Below are positions 8,847-15,916 of a DNA stretch of 59,318 nt, piece after piece. Source of the DNA: an uncultured Clostridia bacterium (GTDB lineage: Bacteria > Bacillota > Clostridia > UBA1381); contig CAKSOE010000016.1 of the NCBI GenBank assembly GCA_934476675.1, positions 1 through 59,318 on the forward strand, in the 5' to 3' direction. The notes under the pieces are model-generated. The model saw nothing but the letters and a program-made list of their open reading frames with translations, was not told where the DNA came from and did no database searches. The position numbers and the translations under genes are program-made. Position 1 is the stretch's first letter. Every line of letters starts with the position of its first letter.

Positions 8847-9288
8847 AGCTGATTTTATCCTCACTTAATCCGTAAATTTCACATATTCTCGCCGTGATGC
8901 GCCCCTCCGGCTTTATTCCCTTTATGCGCACCGATGATATAGCCGTTATTTCATTATTTTCATTTATACTTATTTTTACCTCTGAACGCACATCGGCATT
9001 AAATTCATTTAAAAGCCTTGCCGATAAATCCTCACCCACACGCTTTTCAAGCTCTTCTCTTACAATACGTTTTCTCAGATTTTCACTGTATTGTTCGCTT
9101 TCCTCAATCGCTCCGAAGCCCGAAAACAAATCCTCTTTTGTAAGCCGCGATATAGGCGCGATAATACAGCTTATTATCACAAGCCCCGTAATAACACCAA
9201 CATATTTGCGCCATTTATCCGGCGTAAGTATCGACGCAAACGACGAAAGCACCGCTGCGCCTATTACCGTAAGTATATATGCCCTCAT
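8839..9288 (-). CDS. spoIIIAF: Stage III sporulation protein AF
   Basis: Protein of 149 residues with two N-terminal membrane helices (YILTVIGAAVLSSFASIL and YVGVITGLVIISCIIAPI) and a soluble ring-building-type C-terminal domain. The start at 9288 is set by GGGGAG nine bases upstream and by the family length; the longer open frame upstream is an antisense-like extension through spoIIIAE and is not coding. Confidence 0.9.
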   Translation of the reverse strand: MRAYILTVIGAAVLSSFASILTPDKWRKYVGVITGLVIISCIIAPISRLTKEDLFSGFGAIEESEQYSENLRKRIVREELEKRVGEDLSARLLNEFNADVRSEVKISINENNEITAISSVRIKGIKPEGRITARICEIYGLSEDKISYE

Positions 9289-9305
9289 TATTCCAATCTC
9301 CCCAT

Positions 9306-10367
9306 CTATCCGTTTGTAGACGCTATAATTATACTTATATCCACAATAAACAGCACCGCCGTCATGACAACCACCGCAAATATTACAGTTATTGCCTCTG
9401 ACATTTCCCAAAGCATTGAGCTTATGCGCTTGTCCGCCACAGGCTCGGCTATTGCCGCCGTCATTTTCAGCATAAGCTGCATAACGGCTATTTTTATTGC
9501 AGGTGTTACGCAAATCACGCAAAGCATTACAATTCCCGAAACACCCATGGCATTTTTCATAAGCCTTGTACCGCTTACCACCGTTTCAAGTGTGTCGGAC
9601 AGAAAATTACCGACCACCGGTATCATACTGCCGACTGCGAATTTCAGCGCTTTTGCGCTTACTGCATCAAGCGCCGGAGCGCTGAAGCCGTACACGGCGC
9701 TTATCCCCGTAAAAATCGTTATAATCGCCGCCATAAGCCATTTCGACAGTGAGCGTACCACTTTGGTGAAATTAGAAATCTGCATTTTTGAGTTAATATT
9801 GCCTGCCACAGACAACACTGCGCTGAACGTTATAAGCGGCACAAGACAGCTTTGTATAATTATCGAAATAATGTACACTGCCGCCGACAATACCGGATGA
9901 AACGTGTTTGCGGACGTAACCTTTCCGCAAGATAACAGCGCTATCATAAGGAGCGGCGACAGTTTGTTTATAAACACGGACATTGTATCTATTACCTGCG
10001 TTCCGTATTCAAGAGCGGTATTAAAGCAATTTAATGCGGCGGTACTCATCAGCGTGAAGCAGGCAAAGAATGCCGCCTCTCCTCCGCCCTTATCGCCGAA
10101 GCCTCCGGTAATCGCACCGACAATTCCCGACATTGCCGCCACAATCAAAAGCAGCGCTATCTCTCCCGAACTTTCCTTTATTTCCTTTACAAAATGATTT
10201 GCAACAGAGGTTAAAATCTCGGCAGGGTCTAATTTAAAGTCTCCGCTTTCGACTTGCTTTGCGGTTTCGTTAAACCGTTCCTCCCCCTCCATCTGCGGCA
10301 ATTCGTACCCAAGTGCATGAACGGGCATTATAATCATTATCAGTATTACAATTATAATTTTCTTCAT
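9306..10367 (-). CDS. spoIIIAE: Stage III sporulation protein AE
   Basis: Polytopic membrane protein of 353 residues, the largest membrane component of the SpoIIIA complex. It has a signal-peptide-like N-terminus ending near HALGYELP, then around seven hydrophobic helices, with the conserved regions NKLSPLLMIALLSCGKVTSA and GFSAPALDAVSAKALKFAVG. The ATG at 10367 shares ATGA with the spoIIIAD stop codon, so the two are translationally coupled. Confidence 0.95.
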   Translation of the reverse strand: MKKIIIVILIMIIMPVHALGYELPQMEGEERFNETAKQVESGDFKLDPAEILTSVANHFVKEIKESSGEIALLLIVAAMSGIVGAITGGFGDKGGGEAAFFACFTLMSTAALNCFNTALEYGTQVIDTMSVFINKLSPLLMIALLSCGKVTSANTFHPVLSAAVYIISIIIQSCLVPLITFSAVLSVAGNINSKMQISNFTKVVRSLSKWLMAAIITIFTGISAVYGFSAPALDAVSAKALKFAVGSMIPVVGNFLSDTLETVVSGTRLMKNAMGVSGIVMLCVICVTPAIKIAVMQLMLKMTAAIAEPVADKRISSMLWEMSEAITVIFAVVVMTAVLFIVDISIIIASTNG

Positions 10368-10759
10368 ATAAGCTTCACCGCCTCCATACACGCGTGCAGA
10401 AAATCGGCTATAACCGGCAGTGTGAGTCCCATAATAAACACTTTTCCGGCAAGCTCCAGTTTAAGAGCAACGGCATTTTCGCCGCAGTCGCGCAGTATTT
10501 CCGCACCGAACTGCGTTATATACGCAATCCCCACAACCTTTACAACGGAGGTAAAATACTTAACCTCAACGCCTGTTTCATCTATAATTTTTTCAAGTCC
10601 CGTAATTATGGCATTAAGGCTGTCCGCCGCATACATAAAGATTACAGCCGCGCATATAAGTGCAGTGACAATCCCGAATTCTTTTCTGTACTGACCTACC
10701 GTCATTGCCATTATTCCTCCGGCAAGGCTTATACCCACAATCTTTACTATATCGCTCAT
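10364..10759 (-). CDS. spoIIIAD: Stage III sporulation protein AD
   Basis: Small membrane protein of 131 residues with four predicted helices, starting MSDIVKIVGISLAGGIMAMT. Length and order match the family. It overlaps both neighbours by four bases (ATGA), so it is coupled to spoIIIAC and spoIIIAE. Confidence 0.95.
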   Translation of the reverse strand: MSDIVKIVGISLAGGIMAMTVGQYRKEFGIVTALICAAVIFMYAADSLNAIITGLEKIIDETGVEVKYFTSVVKVVGIAYITQFGAEILRDCGENAVALKLELAGKVFIMGLTLPVIADFLHACMEAVKLI

Positions 10760-10950
10760 AGGTCAAAAATCTGTTTAACCGACGTAAAGAAATCGCCGAT
10801 TTCACGCGTCGTTACATACATTACTCCCACCAATCCGGCAATCGTGATTAGCAGCGCAATATCATCGCGCCCCGCTTTTGACAAAAGCTGATTTAATACC
10901 GCAATCACTATTCCAATACCGGCTATCTGAAAAATTAAATCTATATTCAC
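10756..10950 (-). CDS. spoIIIAC: Stage III sporulation protein AC
   Basis: Membrane protein of 64 residues with two helices (LIFQIAGIGIVIAVLNQLL and IALLITIAGLVGVMYVT). The start is GTG at 10950, seven bases after GAGGT; this gives the usual 64-68 residue length. It begins 10 bp after the spoIIIAB stop codon. Confidence 0.93.
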   Translation of the reverse strand: MNIDLIFQIAGIGIVIAVLNQLLSKAGRDDIALLITIAGLVGVMYVTTREIGDFFTSVKQIFDL

Positions 10951-10960
10951 CGTTCTGACC

Positions 10961-11461
10961 TCACATGACAACAAGTATGATGAAAAGTCCCGTCAAAACT
11001 CCGCCGCCGCGGTAAATTCTGCCCAAACGCTTGTACTCATTTTCCGCTGCCGCTGCCTGTGCTGTGATAAGCTCTTTGACATAGCCGATATGTTTCAGCT
11101 GATTTTTCGTATCGGTCATACCGAGCTTTGTTCCGAGCATCAGCAAAAGCTCCCTGTCTGTATCCGAAACAAAGCTTGTATTTTTTGTCACCGCATACGC
11201 CCATGCTCTTTTAATTCCAAGCTTTTCTATTTTCTCCGCCGCATCAGCAAATAAGCCGTGCGTCTTTGTGTTTTTATCTATACTTTTAAACGCTTTTTTT
11301 AAGTCGTTTGACGCAAACTCTATCTCCGTTTCCAGATAGCCCAACGCCTCCGAAACCGCATTAAGCATACTGTATCTTCCCTTTAATTCGCCGCTTTTTT
11401 GCATCCCCGTATATGTACAAGCCGCAAAAATCATCAGCGCTCCGATAAGCCTAAAAATCAT
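10961..11461 (-). CDS. spoIIIAB: Stage III sporulation protein AB
   Basis: Protein of 166 residues with membrane helices at both ends (MIFRLIGALMIFAACTY and GVLTGLFIILVVM) and a helical middle resembling the cytoplasmic domain of type II secretion GspF-like platform proteins. The ATG overlaps the spoIIIAA stop codon (ATGA). Confidence 0.93.
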   Translation of the reverse strand: MIFRLIGALMIFAACTYTGMQKSGELKGRYSMLNAVSEALGYLETEIEFASNDLKKAFKSIDKNTKTHGLFADAAEKIEKLGIKRAWAYAVTKNTSFVSDTDRELLLMLGTKLGMTDTKNQLKHIGYVKELITAQAAAAENEYKRLGRIYRGGGVLTGLFIILVVM

Positions 11462-12381
11462 TTTGTCCTCACCTCCTCCACCGTTCCGGCGCCGCAGCGC
11501 CTTGACAGAACTATGAAGGTTTCAAAAAATCGCATTGCACCCGCAAGCTCGCTCCGTTCACGCACCTGTTCCAAATTTTTGCCGTGTATTGTTGCAATAA
11601 CCTTTACTCCGCTGTTTATAATTTTTCCGATTGCCTCCGCATCGCTGCTGTGTCCTATTTCATCGGTCGCTATAACCTCCGGCGCCATTGAACGCAGCGC
11701 CATAAGCATCCCCTCCGCTTTTGGAGCTCCGGAAAGCACGTCCGTAAATGCCCCTAAATCAAATGACGGTTTTCCCTCATGCACCGCGGCTATTTCACGC
11801 CGTTCGTCAATAACCGAAACGTTATAGCCCTCTTCCGAAATACGGCGTATTAAATCACGCAGCATGGTTGTTTTTCCTGCTCCCGGCATCGATATAATAA
11901 GCGTATTTTTTACACCGTCCGAAGTAATTACCTTGTCCGCAATTTTATCGCTCGCACCGCTGATTTCGCACGCTATACGATAATTAAGCGCCGATATATC
12001 CTTTAAAAATGTAATTTTGCCGTTTTCAAGCACTGCGCTTCCGCATATTCCCATGCGATTGCCGCCGTTTAAGGTAATATAACCTTCCCTGATTTCCTCC
12101 GCCACCGAATATACCGAAGATTTTGACGCAATCTCAATCGCCTCTGCTATCTGTGCTTTTGTCACTCTCACCGCAGAAGAAACGTCCTGCGTCAACATTC
12201 CGTGACGGCTTAAATAATAACAGCCGTCCGGAAAATATATCATTACGGGTCTGCCTGTCCGCAAACGTATTTCATACGCCTCCGACATATTTATTCCGAA
12301 CAGATATTTTCGGATTTCCCTCGGCATACAGCTGATAATACCTCCGCTGTTCTGTAATGTCTCGTTGCTTGCTATGTACAT
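11458..12381 (-). CDS. spoIIIAA: Stage III sporulation protein AA (secretion-type ATPase)
   Basis: ATPase of 307 residues related to GspE/VirB11 and the likely energiser of the SpoIIIA channel. The Walker A motif is MPGAGKTTMLRDLIRR near residue 168, followed by VIDERREI (Walker B-like) and the IATDEIGHSSD segment near 237. AAGGAG sits eight bases before the ATG. It is the first gene of the operon. In Bacillus this operon is transcribed by sigma-E; upstream I see only a weak candidate (a CATAAAAT-like -10 about 95 bp before the start), so the promoter is not called. Confidence 0.95.
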   Translation of the reverse strand: MYIASNETLQNSGGIISCMPREIRKYLFGINMSEAYEIRLRTGRPVMIYFPDGCYYLSRHGMLTQDVSSAVRVTKAQIAEAIEIASKSSVYSVAEEIREGYITLNGGNRMGICGSAVLENGKITFLKDISALNYRIACEISGASDKIADKVITSDGVKNTLIISMPGAGKTTMLRDLIRRISEEGYNVSVIDERREIAAVHEGKPSFDLGAFTDVLSGAPKAEGMLMALRSMAPEVIATDEIGHSSDAEAIGKIINSGVKVIATIHGKNLEQVRERSELAGAMRFFETFIVLSRRCGAGTVEEVRTK

Positions 12382-12533
12382 TGCTTATTCTCCTTTCGCA
12401 CACTGCGGTTTTGCCGCCGGCTTTTGTATATCTAATACTATTATCGCAGATTGAATTTTATGCACATAATTATTAAGAAAATTTTTAAATACCCTTCCCT
12501 CCGCATAAATACCGGTGTTTGGAGCAGTATAAT

Positions 12534-12599
12534 ATGAACTATGATATACCCTATCATATGGATGCAAATATAGCCATGAAAGTCATAAAAGAAGTATAA
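12534..12599 (+). CDS. Candidate 21-codon microprotein gene
   Basis: Short frame beginning MNYDIPYHMD and ending KVIKEV. It has a good Shine-Dalgarno sequence (GGAG at 12521-12524, nine-base spacing), and its stop codon is followed 12 bases later by a strong intrinsic terminator (12611-12640). It is divergent from spoIIIAA. The peptide resembles no protein I know. A chance frame is possible; the combination of ribosome binding site, compact frame and terminator is the only evidence. Confidence 0.35.
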   Translation: MNYDIPYHMDANIAMKVIKEV

Positions 12600-12610
12600 T
12601 TACGAACTAT

Positions 12611-12640
12611 AAAAAGATACGAATCAACGTATCTTTTTTC
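12611..12640. terminator. Intrinsic terminator downstream of the 21-codon frame
   Basis: The stem AAGATACG/CGTATCTT with a six-base loop is flanked by A5 on the left and T6 on the right, so it can act on either strand. On the plus strand it closes the micro-ORF. Confidence 0.7.
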
Positions 12641-12761
12641 TTGTGGAAATTTATACTGACAGCCAGTTGTTTTCCGGTGAGGTTTATGCTTGTATGAATA
12701 TATTATCTGTTTAAAAAAAATATCACTTTAAACATATAGAGGAACGGCTCTGTTTTGACAT

Positions 12762-12800
12762 AAAAAAAAAACGACCCTGCAAACGTTAGATTTTTGGTCT
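12762..12800 (-). terminator. Probable original terminator of tRNA-Leu, now separated from it
   Basis: On the minus strand a GACC/GGGTC stem precedes a run of ten T residues. It lies about 50-90 bp beyond the displaced 3' end of tRNA-Leu in the left attachment repeat. The long loop makes the hairpin itself weak, but the T10 run is striking. Confidence 0.4.
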
Positions 12801-12846
12801 GACCTCTGAGTGTCGCTTCATCATTCTTCATTGTGTATTTATTATG

Positions 12847-12911
12847 TGTATAAAATGGTGCCGCCGGACGGGGTCGAACCGTCACGGTATCACTACCACC
12901 GGATTTTGAGT
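12847..12911 (-). repeat. Left attachment repeat (attL): displaced 3' part of tRNA-Leu
   Basis: Identical over 65 bp to 15917-15981. It covers the 3' CCA, T arm, variable arm and the anticodon-proximal part of tRNA-Leu plus nine bases beyond the CCA. The crossover must lie within this identity. Confidence 0.9.
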
Positions 12912-12942
12912 TCAGTGCGTGTGCAAATTCACCAAAAACGGG
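12856..12942 (-). pseudogene. Degenerate tRNA-Leu copy at the left element end
   Basis: The 3' part is identical to the intact tRNA-Leu, but in the sequence beyond the repeat (12912-12942) the D arm and acceptor 5' strand are only partly recognisable: GTGTGCAAATTCACC stands where the intact gene has GTCTGCCAATTCCACC. The acceptor and D stems cannot form, so it is not a functional tRNA. It may be the ancestral attP of the element, itself derived from a tRNA gene. Confidence 0.6.
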
Positions 12943-13125
12943 CGCAAACGTAGGTTTTATCAGTGTTTTCGGACTTTTTTGCTTTGCATACAAACGTTCG
13001 TTGTTGGCGGCGGTTTTTTGAGTGAATTTTTATTCGCTTTTTTGTATGTATATACATAAATAATTTTTTTATATTTAGAGTTATCCACACCCTTTTGGGT
13101 GGGTAACTCGGAAGGAGGTAATTTT

Positions 13126-13281
13126 ATGAGACGCATTTTGTTTGTTGAGGACTTCATGAAGCATTTAGCTGCTGAATTGCAGAAAAGCGACGATGAACGG
13201 CGCTTAGCTTCGGATGATTACACTGCCGGCTACAACGACGCTTTGGAATTTGTACTGGCTTTTCTGCGTAGGTATTTTTAA
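13126..13281 (+). CDS. Small 51-residue protein of the integrated element
   Basis: A GGAGG seven bases before the ATG gives a strong start. The product begins MRRILFVEDFMKHLAAEL and is charged and probably alpha-helical; no HTH or membrane segment is seen. A stem with bulges (GTTA.CC.CACCC with GGGTG.GG.TAAC, 13080-13107) sits just upstream. Its position between the attachment site and the integrase is where excisionase or directionality genes often lie, but nothing in the sequence proves that role. The family is unrecognised. Confidence 0.6.
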   Translation: MRRILFVEDFMKHLAAELQKSDDERRLASDDYTAGYNDALEFVLAFLRRYF

Positions 13282-13366
13282 TATTACGCTGCGTTTATTG
13301 AAATACGCATTTGTGTATGTTATTCTTGCTATGCCAGCGAGCGGAGACCGACGGAACAGGAAGACA

Positions 13367-13447
13367 CGGCGGGGACCTGCCGAACAGCATTAGGCGCGGA
13401 CGCAGCGAATGCAAGGAGCAGCCGAGCAGCGAGGCAGGCCCCCGCTG
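13367..13447 (+). ncRNA. Structured GC-rich leader upstream of the integrase (block A)
   Basis: GCGGGGACCTGCC (13369-13381) pairs with GGCAGGCCCCCGC (13433-13445), giving 12 pairs and one mismatch, and two more pairs extend the base. Inside is a second hairpin (GCATT 13387-13391 with AATGC 13408-13412). The surrounding 13330-13495 segment is GC-rich and nearly T-free on the plus strand, unlike the AT-rich host DNA, and has no credible coding frame. It ends about 70 bases before the integrase ATG, so it may be its 5' leader or a separate RNA. The class is unknown. Confidence 0.45.
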
Positions 13448-13514
13448 GGGCGACCGACCGAGACGGAGGGCGACGCAAGCGGACAAAAACACACACAAGA
13501 AAAGAGTGATTATA

Positions 13515-14423
13515 ATGAATTTGCGCGAATGGTCCGAAAAATACCTTGAAATCTACAAGAAGCCGTTTATTAAGTATTCCACATATTCACGGTACCGATG
13601 TTGTTTAAATGACATTCCGGAAATTGCGCTTGATCAGATTGATGTTATCGACTTGCAGCTTATAATCAACAGCATGATGAGCCGGAAAAAGTCAGTCAGC
13701 TCGATTAAGCAGGTCAAAATTTTGGTTTTGCAAGCGTTACGGCGGGCGCATATGCTCGGTTATACCGAAAATATTGATTTTACGATGATAGATATGCCAA
13801 AGACTAAAAAAACTCATATACGGGCGTTCTCGGAAGATGAACAGCTTAAAATTATCAACAACGCATATAAATCACATTACGGCGATCTGTTCCTTGCCTT
13901 GCTGTATACCGGGTGCAGGGTCGGCGAGCTTATTGCCCTCGAATGGTCTGATGTCGATTTTAGGCGCTGCTTTTTGAATATCAACAAAGCTGATTACCGC
14001 GGCTGCGTAGGTACGCCGAAAACAGAATCGAGCATACGCTCCGTGCCGATGAGCGAGGAATGCTATAAAATCTTCCGGAAAAACTTCCGGTTAGGATACT
14101 CCGGCAAAGTCTTCCGGAACACGTTCGGATTGCCTGTCAATTACCGCAGCTTATTAGACGCCTGGAAACGTTTGTTGTCTGTTCTTGATATACAATCATG
14201 CGGTATGCACGTTTTACGGCACACATACGCAACAAACGCGCTCAGAGCCGGAGTAAACTATAAAGTGTTATCAAAGCTCCTGGGACATGGATCTGTTTCG
14301 GTTACGCTTGATGTATATTGCGATGTTCTGGAAGACGACAAACTGCAAGCGGCACAACAAATAACTGATTTTTTCAGCAGCCTGCCCAGGACGAAACAAC
14401 CGTGTTACTCGAAACCGCTATAA
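13515..14423 (+). CDS. int: Tyrosine-type site-specific recombinase/integrase
   Basis: Integrase of 302 residues. The N-terminal part (1-100) is a SAM-like core-binding domain (YSTYSRYRCCLNDIPEIALD). The catalytic domain carries the full set of residues: R135 in YTGCRVGELIALEW, K169 in GTPKTESSIRSVP, H232 and R235 in MHVLRHTYAT, H258 in LLGHGSVSVT, and the nucleophile Y268 in LDVYCDV. It is therefore probably active, and the presumed target is the tRNA-Leu 3' end, where the element sits. The ATG at 13515 follows AAAGAG. The reading frame is open for another 68 codons upstream, but that stretch is the structured block A, not protein. Confidence 0.93.
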   Translation: MNLREWSEKYLEIYKKPFIKYSTYSRYRCCLNDIPEIALDQIDVIDLQLIINSMMSRKKSVSSIKQVKILVLQALRRAHMLGYTENIDFTMIDMPKTKKTHIRAFSEDEQLKIINNAYKSHYGDLFLALLYTGCRVGELIALEWSDVDFRRCFLNINKADYRGCVGTPKTESSIRSVPMSEECYKIFRKNFRLGYSGKVFRNTFGLPVNYRSLLDAWKRLLSVLDIQSCGMHVLRHTYATNALRAGVNYKVLSKLLGHGSVSVTLDVYCDVLEDDKLQAAQQITDFFSSLPRTKQPCYSKPL

Positions 14424-14429
14424 AATTAA

Positions 14430-14504
14430 TGGCTTGCCCCCCGGCAAGCTACCTACGAGGAGGCTGACAGCCTCCCAGCGACTGCCTACAAAAGGGGCAA
14501 GCCA
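14430..14504 (+). ncRNA. Structured element with competing stems just after the integrase (block B)
   Basis: Seven bases after the integrase stop, TGGCTTGCCCC (14430-14440) can pair perfectly over 11 bp with GGGGCAAGCCA (14494-14504), enclosing a perfect 7-bp hairpin (GGAGGCT 14459-14465 with AGCCTCC 14469-14475). The same left arm (GCTTGCC) can instead pair locally with GGCAAGC at 14443-14449. Mutually exclusive pairings are typical of regulatory RNA; a terminator is less likely because no T-run follows. Confidence 0.45.
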
Positions 14505-14860
14505 ATTATCTCACTACCCACCCGCCAGAGCGGCACGAGCGACAAACGGGGTCGCGAGCGAGGGCAAAGTGCAGCGCAACTGACAGACCACCCAGAAACA
14601 AGAGGACTGCCTCCGCTGCCGGCGCCCGTACGCGAAGAACCGAAGAGCCGACGAGCCCGGCCGAGTCTGTTATCCGGAGCGAACCCGAGAGCGACGGATT
14701 CGGCCGCGCACTGACCGATTGCCTTACCGCATCAGCTTACCGCCGCTTGACGGCACAAAACAGCTATAACAAAGCCGTCGGCGCGGCAACAGTCGCGGCG
14801 GTGGCGGAACAAGTGCTTAGTGAGTTGAAAGAAAGTCACTTCCCTATTCCCTGCTGCATA
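14505..14860. other. GC-rich, T-poor non-coding segment of the element
   Basis: No credible gene is present. The plus strand is GC-rich and T-poor from about 14515 to 14745, with inverted repeats such as GGCCGAGTC with GATTCGGCC and GAGG/CCTC. The composition resembles block A and not the surrounding genome. The remainder to 14860 carries nothing I recognise. Confidence 0.5.
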
Positions 14861-14897
14861 AAAAAAAATACCGCTGGCGGGCAGTATCTTTTTTTGC
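14861..14897 (+). terminator. Probable rightward intrinsic terminator
   Basis: A run of eight A, a short GC hairpin bounded by ATAC/GTAT, and a run of T7 lie in the element downstream of the integrase and block B. It would end the rightward transcript before the convergent XRE gene. Confidence 0.55.
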
Positions 14898-15017
14898 TCA
14901 TGCCTTCATGCCATGGGCTGTCGATTTTTGTTGAGTGTTAATCGGCTTGCAGGTATATCTGACCCGTTGGCATGAGCGATTATCTGTATTATACCACAAA
15001 ATACGACAATTTGCAAC

Positions 15018-15042
15018 AAAAAAGCACCTTCCGGTGCTTTTA
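15018..15042 (-). terminator. Terminator of the XRE regulator gene
   Basis: The stem AAAGCACC/GGTGCTTT with a TTCC/GGAA tetraloop, followed on the minus strand by a T-run, overlaps the stop codon of the XRE gene. Confidence 0.8.
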
Positions 15043-15330
15043 TTTTGCTGTCGGATTTGTTAAGTATGACATTTCCCTGCTCCATTCCGTCACAAGTTCC
15101 CGGCGTTCTTCCGGTGATACCTCGTATAGATCCATAAGCTTGTTGAGATTACGTCTGCATGGCAGCTGCTTGTCACACTCATAGTTTGAGATTTTGCATT
15201 GCGGTATGCCTATATGGCTTTTTATATCTATCTGCAATATACCGCTCCGCAAACGTGCGGAACGAAGCAGCAAGCTGAACTCCGATTGACCTGAACGCCG
15301 CATAATGTAATTGTCTCTTCTCTCACTCAT
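15040..15330 (-). CDS. XRE-family (Cro/CI-type) DNA-binding regulator of the element
   Basis: Protein of 96 residues with one helix-turn-helix domain (about 17-75): SLLLRSARLRSGILQIDIKS, then the recognition helix IGIPQCKISNYE. AAGGAG lies ten bases upstream of the ATG. The gene is convergent to the integrase, the usual arrangement for an element repressor. Upstream it has two sigma-A-like promoters, each overlapped by the same 11-bp motif (15367-15377 and 15441-15451), so it probably represses itself. An immunity or excision-control role is inferred. Confidence 0.85.
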   Translation of the reverse strand: MSERRDNYIMRRSGQSEFSLLLRSARLRSGILQIDIKSHIGIPQCKISNYECDKQLPCRRNLNKLMDLYEVSPEERRELVTEWSREMSYLTNPTAK

Positions 15331-15366
15331 ATCTTTTTAACTCCTTTACAAAAATATTACAAATTA

Positions 15367-15485
15367 GGTGGTGATATTGACAAATGCGCACAAAAATGAT
15401 AAATTTTATGCTGGATATGTGAAGTATCAGGTAATATTTTGGTGGTGATATGAGAAATTATATCACGAAAAAACAGAAAATTCAA
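15367..15485 (-). promoter_or_regulatory. Tandem promoters with repeated operators upstream of the XRE gene
   Basis: On the minus strand a near-consensus distal promoter reads TTGAAT (15480-15485), 17 bp, TATAAT (15457-15462). ATATCACCACC follows at the start point (15441-15451), and a dyad GTGATAT-N8-ATATCAC (15445-15466) covers the -10. A second copy of ATATCACCACC (15367-15377) lies inside a weaker proximal promoter (TTGTCA with TAATAT). The repeats are offset by 74 bp. Confidence 0.6.
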
Positions 15486-15529
15486 TACCTTTTTTTTCGT
15501 GCGCCCTTTTTTAGAAAAAATGGCGGGTG

Positions 15530-15905
15530 TGAACGAGCCGATGCTATAAAATCGTTTCGGCGGAATAACAGAAATACGGAATGTTTCTGCCGTCGTCAGC
15601 CGTGAACAAATAACCGGGATAAAAATAATTTGGGTTGGAATGTGTTTCTTGTGTACTGTCTTGTAATGGTGTGGGGGAACAACACCCCGGCAACAGCAGT
15701 TGCCGGAGCTTTTACAAGTCATTCCCTGCTGACTGTCCGCTTCCTTACCGCGCTACCAACAACGTAATGGAGCGGAAAGCTATACAAACCTCTACAACGG
15801 CCGAGGCCGTAGGTTTAGCAGTTTGTACCGTTTTCTGCGGTACTACTGCGCCCTTAAAGCTGCCAAACATACACAACCTCAACCGTAAATTAGAGGTTTG
15901 TATGC
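15530..15905. ncRNA. Multi-domain structured region at the right end of the element (block C)
   Basis: No coding frame is supported here; instead successive closed helical domains abut one another. Domain I: CTTGTAA (15660-15666) with TTACAAG (15712-15718), enclosing GGTGT/ACACC and a perfect 7-bp hairpin CCGGCAA/TTGCCGG. Domain II: TCCGCT (15736-15741) with AGCGGA (15771-15776). Domain III: ATACAAACCTCTA (15782-15794) with TAGAGGTTTGTAT (15891-15903), 13 bp, enclosing ACGGC/GCCGT and an 11-bp stem (GCAGT..GTACCG with CGGTAC.ACTGC). A further hairpin CAGAAA/TTTCTG lies at 15569-15589. This looks like a large folded RNA or a single-strand origin. The strand is not decided: A-rich loops favour plus, while the tRNA-Leu promoter would read it on minus. 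Confidence 0.5.
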
Positions 15906-15916
15906 TGCATAATGTT

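Noticed and set aside
9091..9900. 269-codon plus-strand frame
   Set aside because: It is antisense to spoIIIAE and spoIIIAF, has no ribosome binding site, and its product is a low-quality Ile/Thr-rich string.
12385..12567. 60-codon minus-strand frame upstream of spoIIIAA
   Set aside because: No Shine-Dalgarno sequence; it overlaps the promoter region and the opposite 21-codon frame, and the product resembles nothing.
13295..13498. 67-codon minus-strand frame rich in Leu/Pro/Arg
   Set aside because: It is the complement of the T-poor GC-rich block A; its length follows from base composition and the fold.
14747..14941. 64-codon plus-strand frame in the element
   Set aside because: It runs through the terminator at 14861-14897 and has no ribosome binding site.
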